A DNA stretch of 64,000 nt from Cellulosimicrobium sp. ES-005. GTDB lineage: Bacteria > Actinomycetota > Actinomycetes > Actinomycetales > Cellulomonadaceae. The stretch covers positions 2,108,001-2,172,000 of the forward strand of contig NZ_CP159290.1 of assembly GCF_040448685.1 (NCBI RefSeq), read 5' to 3'. This document shows positions 49,509 through 58,222 of this stretch, in pieces. The notes below the pieces were generated by a model. That model was not told the DNA's origin and did not search any database. It worked only from the letters and a program-made list of their open reading frames with translations. A program made the translations under genes and the position numbers. Each line of letters starts with the position of its first letter. Within the stretch, counting starts at the first letter, position 1.

Positions 49509-50459
49509 TCACCAGCCGCGCTCGGCGAACTGGATCGACCGCGCCGGCTCGTCGACGTTGAGGCCGACCATCGCCTCGCCCAGACCGCGCGAGACCTTCG
49601 CGACGACGTCCGGGTCGTCGTAGAACGTCGTCGCCTTGACGATCGCGGCGGCACGCTGCTCCGGGTTGCCGGACTTGAAGATGCCGGAGCCGACGAAGAC
49701 GCCCTCGGCGCCGAGCTGCATCATCATCGCGGCGTCCGCCGGCGTCGCGATGCCGCCCGCGGTGAACATGACGACGGGCAGCTTGCCCGTGGCGGCGACC
49801 TCCTGGACGAGGTCGTACGGCGCCTGGAGCTCCTTCGCCGCGACGAACAGCTCGTCCTCGGGGAGCGAGGCGAGGCGGCGGATCTCGGCGCGGATGGTGC
49901 GCATGTGCGTCGTCGCGTTGGAGACGTCGCCGGTGCCCGCCTCGCCCTTCGAGCGGATCATCGCCGCGCCCTCGGCGATGCGGCGCAGCGCCTCGCCGAG
50001 GTTCGTCGCCCCGCACACGAAGGGGACCGTGAACTGCCACTTGTCGATGTGGTGGGTGTAGTCGGCGGGCGTGAGCACCTCGGACTCGTCGACGTAGTCC
50101 ACGCCGAGCGACTGGAGGACCTGCGCCTCGACGAAGTGGCCGATGCGGGCCTTCGCCATGACCGGGATCGAGACGGCCTCGATGATGCCGTCGATCATGT
50201 CGGGGTCGGACATGCGCGAGACCCCGCCCTGCGCTCGGATGTCCGCGGGGACGCGCTCGAGGGCCATGACCGCGACCGCGCCGGCGTCCTCGGCGATCTT
50301 CGCCTGCTCGGGCGTGACGACGTCCATGATGACGCCGCCCTTGAGCATCTCGGCCATCCCGCGCTTGACCTTGGCGGTGCCGACGGCGCCGGCGCCCTCC
50401 GCGGTCGCGGCGCCCGGGGCGCTCTCGGCAGGGACGTTCTGGTCGGCCACGTTGGTCAC
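49509..50459 (-). CDS. pdxS: Pyridoxal 5'-phosphate synthase lyase subunit
   Basis: 316 residues; GTG start with GAGGT just upstream. TIM-barrel synthase with [53 protein letters not shown] (catalytic Lys region) and [14 protein letters not shown]. It builds PLP from ribose 5-phosphate, glyceraldehyde 3-phosphate and ammonia from PdxT. A 25-residue Ala-rich N-terminal extension is present. Normally it is adjacent to pdxT; here two genes come between. Confidence 0.97.
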   Translation of the reverse strand: MTNVADQNVPAESAPGAATAEGAGAVGTAKVKRGMAEMLKGGVIMDVVTPEQAKIAEDAGAVAVMALERVPADIRAQGGVSRMSDPDMIDGIIEAVSIPVMAKARIGHFVEAQVLQSLGVDYVDESEVLTPADYTHHIDKWQFTVPFVCGATNLGEALRRIAEGAAMIRSKGEAGTGDVSNATTHMRTIRAEIRRLASLPEDELFVAAKELQAPYDLVQEVAATGKLPVVMFTAGGIATPADAAMMMQLGAEGVFVGSGIFKSGNPEQRAAAIVKATTFYDDPDVVAKVSRGLGEAMVGLNVDEPARSIQFAERGW

Positions 50460-50630
50460 CGGTACCTCACACCTTCAGGTCAGGGGAACGTCGCGCGCAC
50501 GCGCGCGGACGCCGTCGAACAGGCTCGACGGCACATGCTCCCACGCGCTCCCATCCTATCGCCGGGGCGTCCACCCGACCGGGCCGCCGGGGCTCGCGCG
50601 GAGCGCGCTGACACCCGCCGGCACGGGGGG

Positions 50631-51281
50631 TCAGTCCGGCGTCGTGGCGGACGCGGCCGGGCGCACGAGGGCGTCGGGTGCGGCGTCGTCGAGCTCGACG
50701 GTCGCCGGCATCGGGGCGTGCCCGGCGAGGTGGAACAGGCGCACCCACCACTTGCGCCGCACCCGCTCGGCCTGCGCGACGGCCTCGTTGTGGAACCGCC
50801 GGGCGAGCTGCGCGCGGTACCAGGCCGCGGAGAGCGTGCCGAGGAGCTCGTCGCCGACGGGACCCGACCGGAGCTCGGCGACGTCGTCGGCGTCCTCGAG
50901 GGCCGAGCGCAGCGTGGCCGTGAGGTCGCTCTCGGCGAGGGCGCGGGACTCGGCCATGCCGCCGAGGAGGCGTCGGGGCCGGGGTCCCTCGCCGCCCGCC
51001 AGGCCGGGCACCTGGTCCGCGAGCCGGCGCGTGTCGTCGTCGTCGTCCAGGACGGCGTGCGCGGCCTCGGCGACGAGCATCGAGCTGGCCGGGTCGAGCT
51101 CGCCGGAGGCCGCCAGGTCGACGGCGGCCGAGGCACGCCGCACGAGCTGCGCGTCGAGCGCCAGGCGCGAGGCCATCACCTTGCGGTGGAGCCGGTCGAG
51201 CCGAGACGCGGCGACCCACAGGACCCACGCCACGAGCGCGGCGACCACGAGGACGAGGACGGTGATCTCGGACCAGGTCAC
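50631..51281 (-). CDS. LemA-like membrane protein in the PIM operon
   Basis: 216 residues from a GTG overlapping the pimA stop. One N-terminal helix (ITVLVLVVAALVAWVLWVA) is followed by RLDRLHRKVMASRLALDAQLVRRASAA and, near residue 160, AWYRAQLARRFHNEAVAQAERVRRKWWVRL. This order resembles LemA proteins, which form helical bundles of unknown role on the membrane. The similarity is loose, and the middle is Asp-rich. It is the last gene of the thrS-HIT-pgsA-acyltransferase-pimA string, which suggests a link to PI-mannoside lipids. Confidence 0.6.
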   Translation of the reverse strand: MTWSEITVLVLVVAALVAWVLWVAASRLDRLHRKVMASRLALDAQLVRRASAAVDLAASGELDPASSMLVAEAAHAVLDDDDDTRRLADQVPGLAGGEGPRPRRLLGGMAESRALAESDLTATLRSALEDADDVAELRSGPVGDELLGTLSAAWYRAQLARRFHNEAVAQAERVRRKWWVRLFHLAGHAPMPATVELDDAAPDALVRPAASATTPD

Positions 51282-52489
51282 GGGCGAGCCCCTTCGTCGT
51301 CGCGCGCCCGGCCCAGGAGGCGACCGCCCCGGCGCGAACGCGGGTCCTCGTGGACCGGGATGACCGCCTCGGACGCCGCGAGCACCGTCTCGTAGACGGC
51401 GAGCACCTGCGCGGTCACGGCGGACCAGTCGAAGCGCCGGACGAACTCGCTCGCCCGAGCGCGGTAGGCGTCGCGCCGCGGCGGGTCGGCGAGCACGTCG
51501 AGCACCGCGGCGGCGAGCGCGTCCGGGTCGCCCACCGCGAACAGCGCGCCCGCGGCGCCGTCGTCGAGCACGCGGCGGAACGCGCCGAGGTCGCTCGCGA
51601 CGACGCACGCGCCGGCGCTCATCGCCTCGACGAGCACGATGCCGAAGCTCTCCCCGCCGGTCTGCGGCGCGATGTACAGGTCGACGGACGCGAGCATGCT
51701 CGCCTTGTCCTCGTCGCTCACGCCGCCGAGGAACTCGACGGACGCGGCGTGCGCCCCCAGCGCCTCGATCGCGGCCTCACGGCCGTCGTCGCCGCGTCCG
51801 GCGACGAGGAAGCGTGCGCCCGGGACCTTCTCGAGGATCGCCGGGATCGCCGCCGCGAGCACGGGCAGGCCCTTGCGCGGCTCGTCGAGGCGTCCGAGGA
51901 ACCCGATGGTGGGCGCGTCGGGCGTCCCCTGCCACGCGGGGTTCGCGGTCGCGGACGCGAACGTGTCGACGTACACCCCGTTGGGGATGACGACGGCGTC
52001 CCCGCCGAGGTGGTCGACGAGCGTACGGCGCGCGTCCTCCGAGACCGCGATGCGGGCGTCGATCTTCTCCAGGCTCTGCCGGACGAGCGGGTAGGCGACC
52101 TGGAGGGCGCGCGAACGCACGATGGAGGTGTGGAACGTCCCGACGATCGGGCCCTGCGCGATCCACAGCGCGACCATGCTCAGCGACGGGTTCACCGGCT
52201 CGTGGATGTGGAGCACGTCGAAGCGGCCCGCCTCGAGCCAGCGGCGGACCCGGCCGGCGGTGCGCGGCCCGAACGTCACGCGCGCGACCGAGCCGTTGTA
52301 CCGGACCGGGACCGCGCCTCCTGCGGGCGTCACGTACTCGGGGACCGGGGTGTCGTCGTCCGCGGGAGCGAGGACGGAGACCTCGTGACCCTGGGCCATG
52401 AGCGCCTCGGCGAGGTCGCGGACGTGGAACTGGACCCCGCCGGGCGCGTCGAAGGAGTAGGGGCACACGATCCCCACGCGCAGGCTCAT
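51278..52489 (-). CDS. pimA: Phosphatidylinositol alpha-mannosyltransferase
   Basis: 403 residues. A GT4-family glycosyltransferase of the GT-B fold: it starts LRVGIVCPYSFDAPGGVQFHV, has FDVLHIHEPVNPSLS, FHTSIVRSRALQ, VIPNGVYVDTFA, and the acid motif GESFGIVLVEAMSAGACVVAS. It puts the first mannose from GDP-mannose on phosphatidylinositol at the inner membrane face. Context (PI-phosphate synthase, acyltransferase) fixes the role. The start overlaps the acyltransferase stop (ATGA). The C-terminal 35 residues are a polar extension. Confidence 0.93.
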   Translation of the reverse strand: MSLRVGIVCPYSFDAPGGVQFHVRDLAEALMAQGHEVSVLAPADDDTPVPEYVTPAGGAVPVRYNGSVARVTFGPRTAGRVRRWLEAGRFDVLHIHEPVNPSLSMVALWIAQGPIVGTFHTSIVRSRALQVAYPLVRQSLEKIDARIAVSEDARRTLVDHLGGDAVVIPNGVYVDTFASATANPAWQGTPDAPTIGFLGRLDEPRKGLPVLAAAIPAILEKVPGARFLVAGRGDDGREAAIEALGAHAASVEFLGGVSDEDKASMLASVDLYIAPQTGGESFGIVLVEAMSAGACVVASDLGAFRRVLDDGAAGALFAVGDPDALAAAVLDVLADPPRRDAYRARASEFVRRFDWSAVTAQVLAVYETVLAASEAVIPVHEDPRSRRGGRLLGRARDDEGARP

Positions 52490-53460
52490 GCGGCGCGCTC
52501 CGCGTCCTGCTCGCCCGCCGCGACCCGGGTCCGGGCGTACCGCTCGGGGTCGAGGTCGTCGACGAACACCTTCTGGAGCATGTGCCAGTCCTCGGGGTGC
52601 TCGCGGATCGCGACGCTCAGCGCGTCGACCCAGCCCTGGGTCGCGGCGGCCACCCGCTCGGCGCGGGGGACGTCCTGCGCGACCTCGACCCTCGGGAAGA
52701 AGCGGATGACGAGGCCCCAGGGCGACCGCGCGGCGCGTCGGCGCGCACCGTGGAGGCGCTCGTAGTAGATGCCCGCGGGGACGAGCGGCGTGCCGGTCGT
52801 CACGGCGAGCGCCGCGGGGCCGGCGGCGACGCGCGCGCGGTGGCCGAACAGGTCGACCTCGACGCCACGGTGGGTGAGGTCGCGGTCCGCGAGCAGCGGG
52901 ATGATCCGTCCCGGCCTGCTCGCCCCGCGGACGAGGTCGCGGAAGACGTCGCCGTCGCCGAGGGCGAGGATCTCGAGGCCGATCGAGTTCCGGAACGCGA
53001 GGAACTCCTCGAACAGCTCCTCCGGCTCGAGCCGCTCCGCGACCGTGAGCACGGGCGCGATGTTCGGCGTCGCGTACGCACCCGCCAGGTCCCAGTTGCC
53101 CTGGTGGGACAGCGCGAGCACCGGGCTCCGGTCGCCGTCGAGGTGCGGCGCGAGGTTGTCGAGCCCGACCACCCGCACCCGGGCCCGGACGAGCTCGGGG
53201 CCCCAGGCGGGCAGCGTGAACGCCTCGCGGTAGTAGCGCATGTACGAGCGCATCCCGGCGCGCGAGAGCCGGCGCAGGGCCCGCGGCGCGAGCTCGGGGC
53301 GCACGCGCGCGAGGTTGCGCTCGAGCTGGCGCACTCCCCCGCCGCGCAGGAGCCACGTCACGTCGGCGATCGCGGTGAACAGCCCGCGCAGGACCGGTTC
53401 GGGGACCTTGCGCGCGTTGCGCCAGGCGAACGTGAACGCCTTGCCGGCGTCGAGGGCCAT
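52486..53460 (-). CDS. Phosphatidylinositol mannoside acyltransferase (HtrB/PatA family)
   Basis: 324 residues. The lysophospholipid-acyltransferase-type motif SHQGNWDLAGA (H-x4-D) lies near residue 120, GRIIPLLADRDLTHRGVEVDLFG near 195, and TGTPLVPAGIYYE near 230. It acylates the mannose of PIM1/PIM2 (PatA activity in mycobacteria). The protein is peripheral, with a weak N-terminal amphipathic segment. Overlaps of 4 and 1 bases join it to pimA and pgsA. Confidence 0.9.
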   Translation of the reverse strand: MALDAGKAFTFAWRNARKVPEPVLRGLFTAIADVTWLLRGGGVRQLERNLARVRPELAPRALRRLSRAGMRSYMRYYREAFTLPAWGPELVRARVRVVGLDNLAPHLDGDRSPVLALSHQGNWDLAGAYATPNIAPVLTVAERLEPEELFEEFLAFRNSIGLEILALGDGDVFRDLVRGASRPGRIIPLLADRDLTHRGVEVDLFGHRARVAAGPAALAVTTGTPLVPAGIYYERLHGARRRAARSPWGLVIRFFPRVEVAQDVPRAERVAAATQGWVDALSVAIREHPEDWHMLQKVFVDDLDPERYARTRVAAGEQDAERAA

Positions 53461-54122
53461 CAGCGACCGTCCTCCTTCTCCTCGGGGCGTGCGGCCACCA
53501 GCGCGAGGGCCTGGCGGCGCACGGTGGCGACCCGCTGCACGACGGTGACCGCGCTCGCGAGCGCGAGCAGCCCGAGGACGACGACGAGCACGACGGGCGG
53601 GACGCCCAGGCCCACGATGCCGGCGGCGACGAGCGCGGCGACGAGCCGGTCGGCACGCTCCGCGATCCCGACCTGTGCCGTCATGCCGACGCTCTCGGCC
53701 CGGGCACGGGCGTAGGGCACGACCGCGCCGAGCGCGAGGCACGCGAGCGCGACGCCGGTCCCCCAGGCAGCGAGGTCGGGGGTCAGGCGCGGGTCGTCCG
53801 CCCGGACGAACCACAGGGTGAGGCCGACGAACACGGCCGCGTCCGCGAGCCGGTCGAGCGTCGAGTCGAGGAACGCGCCCCACGGGCCGGACCGGCCCGC
53901 GCGGCGCGCCATGACGCCGTCGAGCACGTCGGCGAAGGCGCAGACCATGACGACCATCACCCCGGCGAAGAGGTGTCCGGTCGGGAAGAGCCAGAGGGCG
54001 CCGACGACGACGCCGAGGGTCCCGGCGACCGTCACCGCGTCCGGGCTCACGCCCAGGCGGAGCAGGAGCGCGGCGAGCGGCGTGAACAGACGGGTCGTGA
54101 GCGCGCGCAGGCGTCCGAACAT
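53460..54122 (-). CDS. pgsA: Phosphatidylinositol phosphate synthase (CDP-alcohol phosphatidyltransferase)
   Basis: 220 residues with about six helices. The CDP-alcohol motif is exact: DVLDGVMARRAGRSGPWGAFLDSTLDRLAD (D-x2-D-G-x2-A-R-x8-G-x3-D-x3-D) near residues 65-94. In actinobacteria enzymes of this operon join CDP-diacylglycerol and inositol-1-phosphate. Position next to the PIM acyltransferase and pimA supports this over phosphatidylglycerol phosphate synthesis. The C-terminal residues are charged. Confidence 0.92.
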   Translation of the reverse strand: MFGRLRALTTRLFTPLAALLLRLGVSPDAVTVAGTLGVVVGALWLFPTGHLFAGVMVVMVCAFADVLDGVMARRAGRSGPWGAFLDSTLDRLADAAVFVGLTLWFVRADDPRLTPDLAAWGTGVALACLALGAVVPYARARAESVGMTAQVGIAERADRLVAALVAAGIVGLGVPPVVLVVVLGLLALASAVTVVQRVATVRRQALALVAARPEEKEDGR

Positions 54123-54787
54123 CAGGCACCCTCCCCGTCCGCGGGGCCACCCGCTCCGCCCGGCCCCGCGAGGTCCGGCCAGGCGGCGGCGAGACGCGCC
54201 CGGGTGTCGCCGAGGAGCTCGGGCACGGCCTTGGTCTGCGCGACGATCGGCAGGAAGTTGGCGTCGCCCGCCCAGCGCGGCACCACGTGCTGGTGCAGGT
54301 GCGCGGCGATGCCGGCCCCGGCGACGGCGCCCTGGTTCATGCCCAGGTTGAACCCGTCCGGTCCCGACACCTCGCGCACGACGCGCATCGCGGTCTGCGT
54401 GAGGTGCGCGACCTCGACCGTCTCCGCCTCGGTGAGGTCCGTGTAGTCCGACACGTGGCGGTAGGGCACGACCATGAGGTGGCCGGGGTTGTACGGGTAG
54501 AGGTTGAGCACGACGTACGCGGTCTCGCCGCGCGCGACGATCAGCCCGTCCTCGTCGGAGCGGTCCGGGATGCGGCAGAACGGGCACTGCCCGCGAGAGT
54601 CGTCCGCCGGCTTGTCCTGCCCGCCGATGTACACCATGCGGTGCGGCGTCCAGAGCCGGTCCAGGCCGTCGTCGAACCGCGGGTGGGCGTCCGGCGTCTC
54701 GACCGTCGCGCCTGTGCCGGGGTCGGGGACGGCGCCCGGCGCGGCCTCCTCGGCCGCGCCGGGCGCCCCCGTGCGCTCGTCGCTCAC
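54122..54787 (-). CDS. HIT-domain protein (AP4A phosphorylase-like)
   Basis: 221 residues. The first 40 residues are an Ala/Pro/Glu-rich extension. CPFCRIP gives a possible metal-binding pair, RGETAYVVLNLYPYNPGHLMV is a core strand, and AHLHQHVVPRW is the His-triad. Relatives at this locus in mycobacteria act as AP4A phosphorylases. It overlaps the pgsA start by one base, and its GTG follows the thrS stop by 6 bases, so it belongs to the thrS-PI operon. Confidence 0.9.
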   Translation of the reverse strand: MSDERTGAPGAAEEAAPGAVPDPGTGATVETPDAHPRFDDGLDRLWTPHRMVYIGGQDKPADDSRGQCPFCRIPDRSDEDGLIVARGETAYVVLNLYPYNPGHLMVVPYRHVSDYTDLTEAETVEVAHLTQTAMRVVREVSGPDGFNLGMNQGAVAGAGIAAHLHQHVVPRWAGDANFLPIVAQTKAVPELLGDTRARLAAAWPDLAGPGGAGGPADGEGA

Positions 54788-54793
54788 GCGCCG

Positions 54794-56824
54794 TCAGACC
54801 TGGACGCGGTCGCGGACGGCGGCGACGATGCGCTCGACCGCCTCGGCGACGGGCACGCCGTTGTCCTGCCGGCCGTCGCGGTAGCGGAACGACACGGCGC
54901 CCGCCTCGGCGTCCTCGCCGCCCGCGATGAGGACGAACGGCACCTTGCGCGTGCTCGCGTTACGGATCTTCTTGCCGAAGCGGTCGTCGGAGTAGTCGAC
55001 CTCCGCGCGGATGCCCTGGGCCCGGAGCTGCGCGACGACGTCGGCCACGTAGTCGTTGAACGGCTCCGCGACCGGGACGGCGACGACCTGGACGGGCGCG
55101 AGCCACGCCGGGAACGCGCCCGCGTAGTGCTCGACGAGGATGCCGAAGAACCGCTCGATCGAGCCGAACAGCGCGCGGTGGATCATGACCGGGCGCTGGC
55201 GCGTGCCGTCGGACGCCGTGTACTCGAGCTCGAACAGCTCCGGCTCGAAGAAGTCGAGCTGGATCGTCGAGAGCTGCCACGTGCGGCCGATCGCGTCCTT
55301 CGCCTGGACCGAGATCTTCGGGCCGTAGAACGCCGCACCGCCCGGGTCCGCGACGAGCTCGAGGCCTGACTCCGTGGCGACCTGGCGTAGGACCTCGGTC
55401 GCCTCCTCCCACGTCGCGTCGTCGCCCACCGACTTCTCCGGGTCGCGCGTCGACAGCTCCAGGTAGAAGTCGTCGAGCCCGTAGTCGCGCAGCAGGTCGA
55501 GCACGAACGACAGGAGCGAGCTCAGCTCGTCGCGCATCTGCTCGCGCGTCGTGTAGATGTGCGCGTCGTCCTGCGTGAAGCCGCGGGCCCGCGTGAGGCC
55601 GTGCACGACGCCCGACTTCTCGTAGCGGTACACCGTGCCGAACTCGAACAGGCGCAGCGGCAGCTCGCGGTACGACCGCCCGCGCGAGCGGTACACGAGG
55701 TTGTGCATCGGGCAGTTCATGGGCTTGAGGTAGTAGTCCTGGCCGGCGCGCTTGACGTTGCCCTCGTCGTCCAGCTCCTCGTCGAGGTGCATCGGCGGGT
55801 ACATCCCGTCCGCGTACCAGTCGAGGTGGCGCGACGTCTGGAACAGGTTCGCCTTGGTGATGTGCGGCGTGCTGACGAACGAGTAGCCGGCCTCGACGTG
55901 CCGCTTGCGCGAGTACTCCTCCATCTCCATGCGGATCGTCGCGCCGTTGGGGTGGAACACCGGCAGGCCCGAGCCGATCTCCTCCGGGAAGGAGAACAGG
56001 TCGAGCTCGTTGCCGAGCCGGCGGTGGTCGCGCCGCTCCGCCTCCGCGAGTCGCTCGAGGTACGCCTTGAGCTCGTCCTTCGTCGGCCACGCCGTGCCGT
56101 AGATGCGCTGGAGCTGCGGGTTCTTCTCGCTGCCGCGCCAGTAGGCCGCGGCCGAGCGCATGAGCTGGTAGCCGTTGCCGATCAGGCGCGTGCTCGGCAG
56201 GTGCGGGCCGCGGCACAGGTCCTTCCAGACCACCGTCTCGCTCTCGCGCCCGGCGCCGCGCACGTTGTCGTAGATCGTCAGCTCGCCGCCACCGACCTCG
56301 ACGCTCGCGCCCTCGGTGTCGTCCGCGGTGCCGGAGCCCTTGAGCCCGATGAGCTCCAGCTTGTACGGCTCGTGCGCGAGCTCTGCCCGCGCCTCGTCCT
56401 CGGTCACGACCCGGCGGCGGAAGGTCTGGCCCTCCTTGACGATCCGCGACATCGCCTTGTCGAGGGCCTTGAGGTCCTCCGGCGTGAACGGCGTCTCGAC
56501 GTCGAAGTCGTAGTAGAAGCCGTCCGTGATCGGCGGGCCGATGCCCAGCTTCGCGTCCGGGTTGACCTGCTGGACCGCCTGGGCGAGCACGTGCGCCGCC
56601 GAGTGGCGCAGCACCGCGAGCCCGTCCGGCGAGTCGACGGTCACGCCCTCGACCACGTCGCCGTCGGCGACCGGCGTGTCGAGGTCCTTGAGGACGCCGT
56701 TGACGCGGATCACGACGACGTCGCGACGAGCGGCGAACAGGTCCGTCCCCGTCGTGCCCGTCGTCACCGTGGTCTCCTCGGCGTCGAGGGTGATGGTGAG
56801 GGGTGACGAGACGACGTCAGACAC
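54794..56824 (-). CDS. thrS: Threonyl-tRNA synthetase
   Basis: 676 residues from a GTG at 56822-56824. Domains are TGS (residues about 8-75), the editing/second-additional domain ([14 protein letters not shown] with the H-x3-H motif and [12 protein letters not shown]), the class II core ([20 protein letters not shown] with the zinc-binding Cys, [16 protein letters not shown]), and the anticodon domain from about residue 570. It charges tRNA-Thr. The frame is open upstream, but no earlier start has similarity. It leads the lipid operon. Confidence 0.96.
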   Translation of the reverse strand: MSDVVSSPLTITLDAEETTVTTGTTGTDLFAARRDVVVIRVNGVLKDLDTPVADGDVVEGVTVDSPDGLAVLRHSAAHVLAQAVQQVNPDAKLGIGPPITDGFYYDFDVETPFTPEDLKALDKAMSRIVKEGQTFRRRVVTEDEARAELAHEPYKLELIGLKGSGTADDTEGASVEVGGGELTIYDNVRGAGRESETVVWKDLCRGPHLPSTRLIGNGYQLMRSAAAYWRGSEKNPQLQRIYGTAWPTKDELKAYLERLAEAERRDHRRLGNELDLFSFPEEIGSGLPVFHPNGATIRMEMEEYSRKRHVEAGYSFVSTPHITKANLFQTSRHLDWYADGMYPPMHLDEELDDEGNVKRAGQDYYLKPMNCPMHNLVYRSRGRSYRELPLRLFEFGTVYRYEKSGVVHGLTRARGFTQDDAHIYTTREQMRDELSSLLSFVLDLLRDYGLDDFYLELSTRDPEKSVGDDATWEEATEVLRQVATESGLELVADPGGAAFYGPKISVQAKDAIGRTWQLSTIQLDFFEPELFELEYTASDGTRQRPVMIHRALFGSIERFFGILVEHYAGAFPAWLAPVQVVAVPVAEPFNDYVADVVAQLRAQGIRAEVDYSDDRFGKKIRNASTRKVPFVLIAGGEDAEAGAVSFRYRDGRQDNGVPVAEAVERIVAAVRDRVQV

Positions 56825-56911
56825 GTCCGTGCTCCGATCTGCTGGCGGGAGGCGCGCGGCGCGCGCCCGGTCGAGGTCCTGCGGCCGGCGGGCCCTGCCC
56901 GACAGCACGAA

Positions 56912-56934
56912 GGGCGCCGTCGTGGACGGCGCCC
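56912..56934 (-). terminator. Terminator of the small antitoxin-like gene
   Basis: GGGCGCCGTC pairs perfectly with GACGGCGCCC around a 3-base loop (GTG). It lies 22 bases past the stop of the small gene and before the thrS start. This separates the two transcripts. Confidence 0.75.
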
Positions 56935-56956
56935 CTCGATCGTACCGACCTGCAGG

Positions 56957-57136
56957 TCAGTCGTTCGCCTCCTTGGCCTTCTCGGCCAGGGTGTCGACGT
57001 GCTGGTCGACCGAGTCCGGGGCGACGGACTTGATCTTCTCCGCCACGTCGTCGATCCGGTCGTCGGTGAGGAACTCCTTCGCCTTGCCGAGAAGGTCGCC
57101 GAGGCCCCCCTCGTCCTTCGGTGTCTGCTCGCTCAT
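56957..57136 (-). CDS. Small MT0933/Rv0909-like antitoxin-family protein
   Basis: 59 residues, acidic and helical: MSEQTPKDEGGLGDLLGKAKEFLTDD then RIDDVAEKIKSVAPDSVDQHVDTLAEKAKEAND. The layout recalls the MT0933-like antitoxin family (PF14013) and CsbD-type stress proteins. No toxin gene adjoins it. The ATG has GGGAGCC upstream. It is transcribed away from the repeat-fronted cassette, and its upstream region of about 240 bases is shared with it. Role unproven. Confidence 0.55.
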   Translation of the reverse strand: MSEQTPKDEGGLGDLLGKAKEFLTDDRIDDVAEKIKSVAPDSVDQHVDTLAEKAKEAND

Positions 57137-57281
57137 GTCGGCTCCCTCGAGGGTGGTGGTGCGCGCGTCCCGCGCCCGGGCGTCGGACCGTCCCGCGCCC
57201 GTCCGGAACGCTACCCGCGCCCGCGGCGCCCCGCGACGGGAGCCGCGACGTCGGCCGCCCGCACCGTGCACCCGCACCGCG

Positions 57282-57360
57282 CCCGTGCCGCCACGTGCCG
57301 CCACGTGCCGCCACGTGCCGCCACGTGCCGCCACGTGCCGCCACGTGCCGCCACGTGCCG
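57282..57360. repeat. 10-bp tandem repeats in a promoter region (CCACGTGCCG x 7)
   Basis: Seven perfect head-to-tail copies of CCACGTGCCG occupy 57291-57360, and the 9 bases before match a degenerate eighth. Each unit has the palindrome CACGTG. The 10-bp period is close to one DNA turn, so the sites lie on one face of the helix. The array ends 21 bases before the start of the HTH gene and covers the place where its -35 should be. Confidence 0.95.
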
Positions 57361-57381
57361 CAGCCTGTCACAATCGTCGCC

Positions 57382-57825
57382 ATGGACGACGACGTGGCAC
57401 CCGGCGAGCGGACGGCGCGGGTCTTCCGCCGGCGGCTCAACGAGCTCTTCGCCCGCGGGCGCGGCGGACGGCCCGTGACCAACCGCGAGGCCGCTCAGTG
57501 GATGACGGAGCGCGGGTACTCGATCAACGAGGCGTACCTCAGCGCGCTGCGCGGCGGGCACCGCACCTCGCCCAGCCTGCGCGTCGTCGAGGGCATCGCC
57601 GCGTTCTTCCACGTGAGCACGGGCAGCCTCGTCGACCCCGAGGAGAACCCCGACGACCGCCTCCGGGCCGCGCTCGCCGACGAGGGCGTCGAGCAGTTCG
57701 CGCTGCGCGCCCAGGGCCTGTCGCCCGAGAACGTCCGGGCGATCATCGAGATCGTCGACCGCGTGCGACGCCTGGAGCAGCTGCCTCCCGTGACACCGCC
57801 CGCGTCGGACGACGGCCGTGGATGA
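57382..57825 (+). CDS. XRE-type helix-turn-helix regulator
   Basis: 147 residues; ATG preceded by CACAAT and 7 bases, a leaderless layout. The HTH covers about residues 30-80: VTNREAAQWMTERGYSINEAYLSALRGG, then the long GIAAFFHVSTGSLVDPEENP with the XRE helix 4-5 text. The rest is an acidic helical tail. It is probably the repressor or activator of its own operon and the reader of the 10-bp repeats. Its last 8 bases overlap the peptidase gene. Confidence 0.82.
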   Translation: MDDDVAPGERTARVFRRRLNELFARGRGGRPVTNREAAQWMTERGYSINEAYLSALRGGHRTSPSLRVVEGIAAFFHVSTGSLVDPEENPDDRLRAALADEGVEQFALRAQGLSPENVRAIIEIVDRVRRLEQLPPVTPPASDDGRG

Positions 57826-58222
57826 CCTCCTGCGCGCCGCGGGACTCGACCGCGCACGCAGCCTCGAGGAGGCCTGCCGTCTGGTCGCGGCGGTACGCGG
57901 CCGGCCCCTCGAGGTCGTCGAGGGCGACCTCGGCCCCGGCGTGAGCGGGCTCTGGCTCGCCTTCCCCGAGCGCGACCTCGTGCTCGTCGACGCGCGCCAG
58001 ACCCTGCCCGGCCCGCACCGCGACCACGTCGTCGCGCACGAGCTCGTGCACGTCCTCGACGCGGCCGCCACGGCGGGCGCCCCCCGCGTCGGCGCGTGCC
58101 GCGACGGGTACGAGGACCCCGACGAGCTGCGCGTCGAGCGCCTCGCGAGCGAGCTCATGATCTCGATCGCGTCCCACGGCAGCTCGGGGACCCGGCTCAC
58201 GTCCCTGGAGCTGTACCGGTGA
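57818..58222 (+). CDS. ImmA/IrrE-type small metallopeptidase
   Basis: 134 residues from a GTG. VVAHELVHVLD (residues 71-81) holds the H-E-x-x-H zinc site, and VERLASELM near 106-114 fits the third acidic ligand of ImmA/IrrE peptidases, which normally cut a partner XRE regulator. LAFPERDLVLVDAR before it matches the family's strand. There is no membrane segment. It overlaps the HTH gene (8 bases) and the membrane gene (4 bases), so cleavage of the neighbouring HTH protein is a strong guess. Confidence 0.78.
   Translation: MDDLLRAAGLDRARSLEEACRLVAAVRGRPLEVVEGDLGPGVSGLWLAFPERDLVLVDARQTLPGPHRDHVVAHELVHVLDAAATAGAPRVGACRDGYEDPDELRVERLASELMISIASHGSSGTRLTSLELYR

Noticed and set aside
50505-50540. 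LexA box near TCGAACAGGCTCGA downstream of the pdxS promoter region
   Set aside because: The two halves are too close and the right half is not GTTCGA. It does not fit the consensus.
57291-57360. CRISPR array
   Set aside because: The 10-bp units are directly adjacent with no spacers and no cas genes are present.
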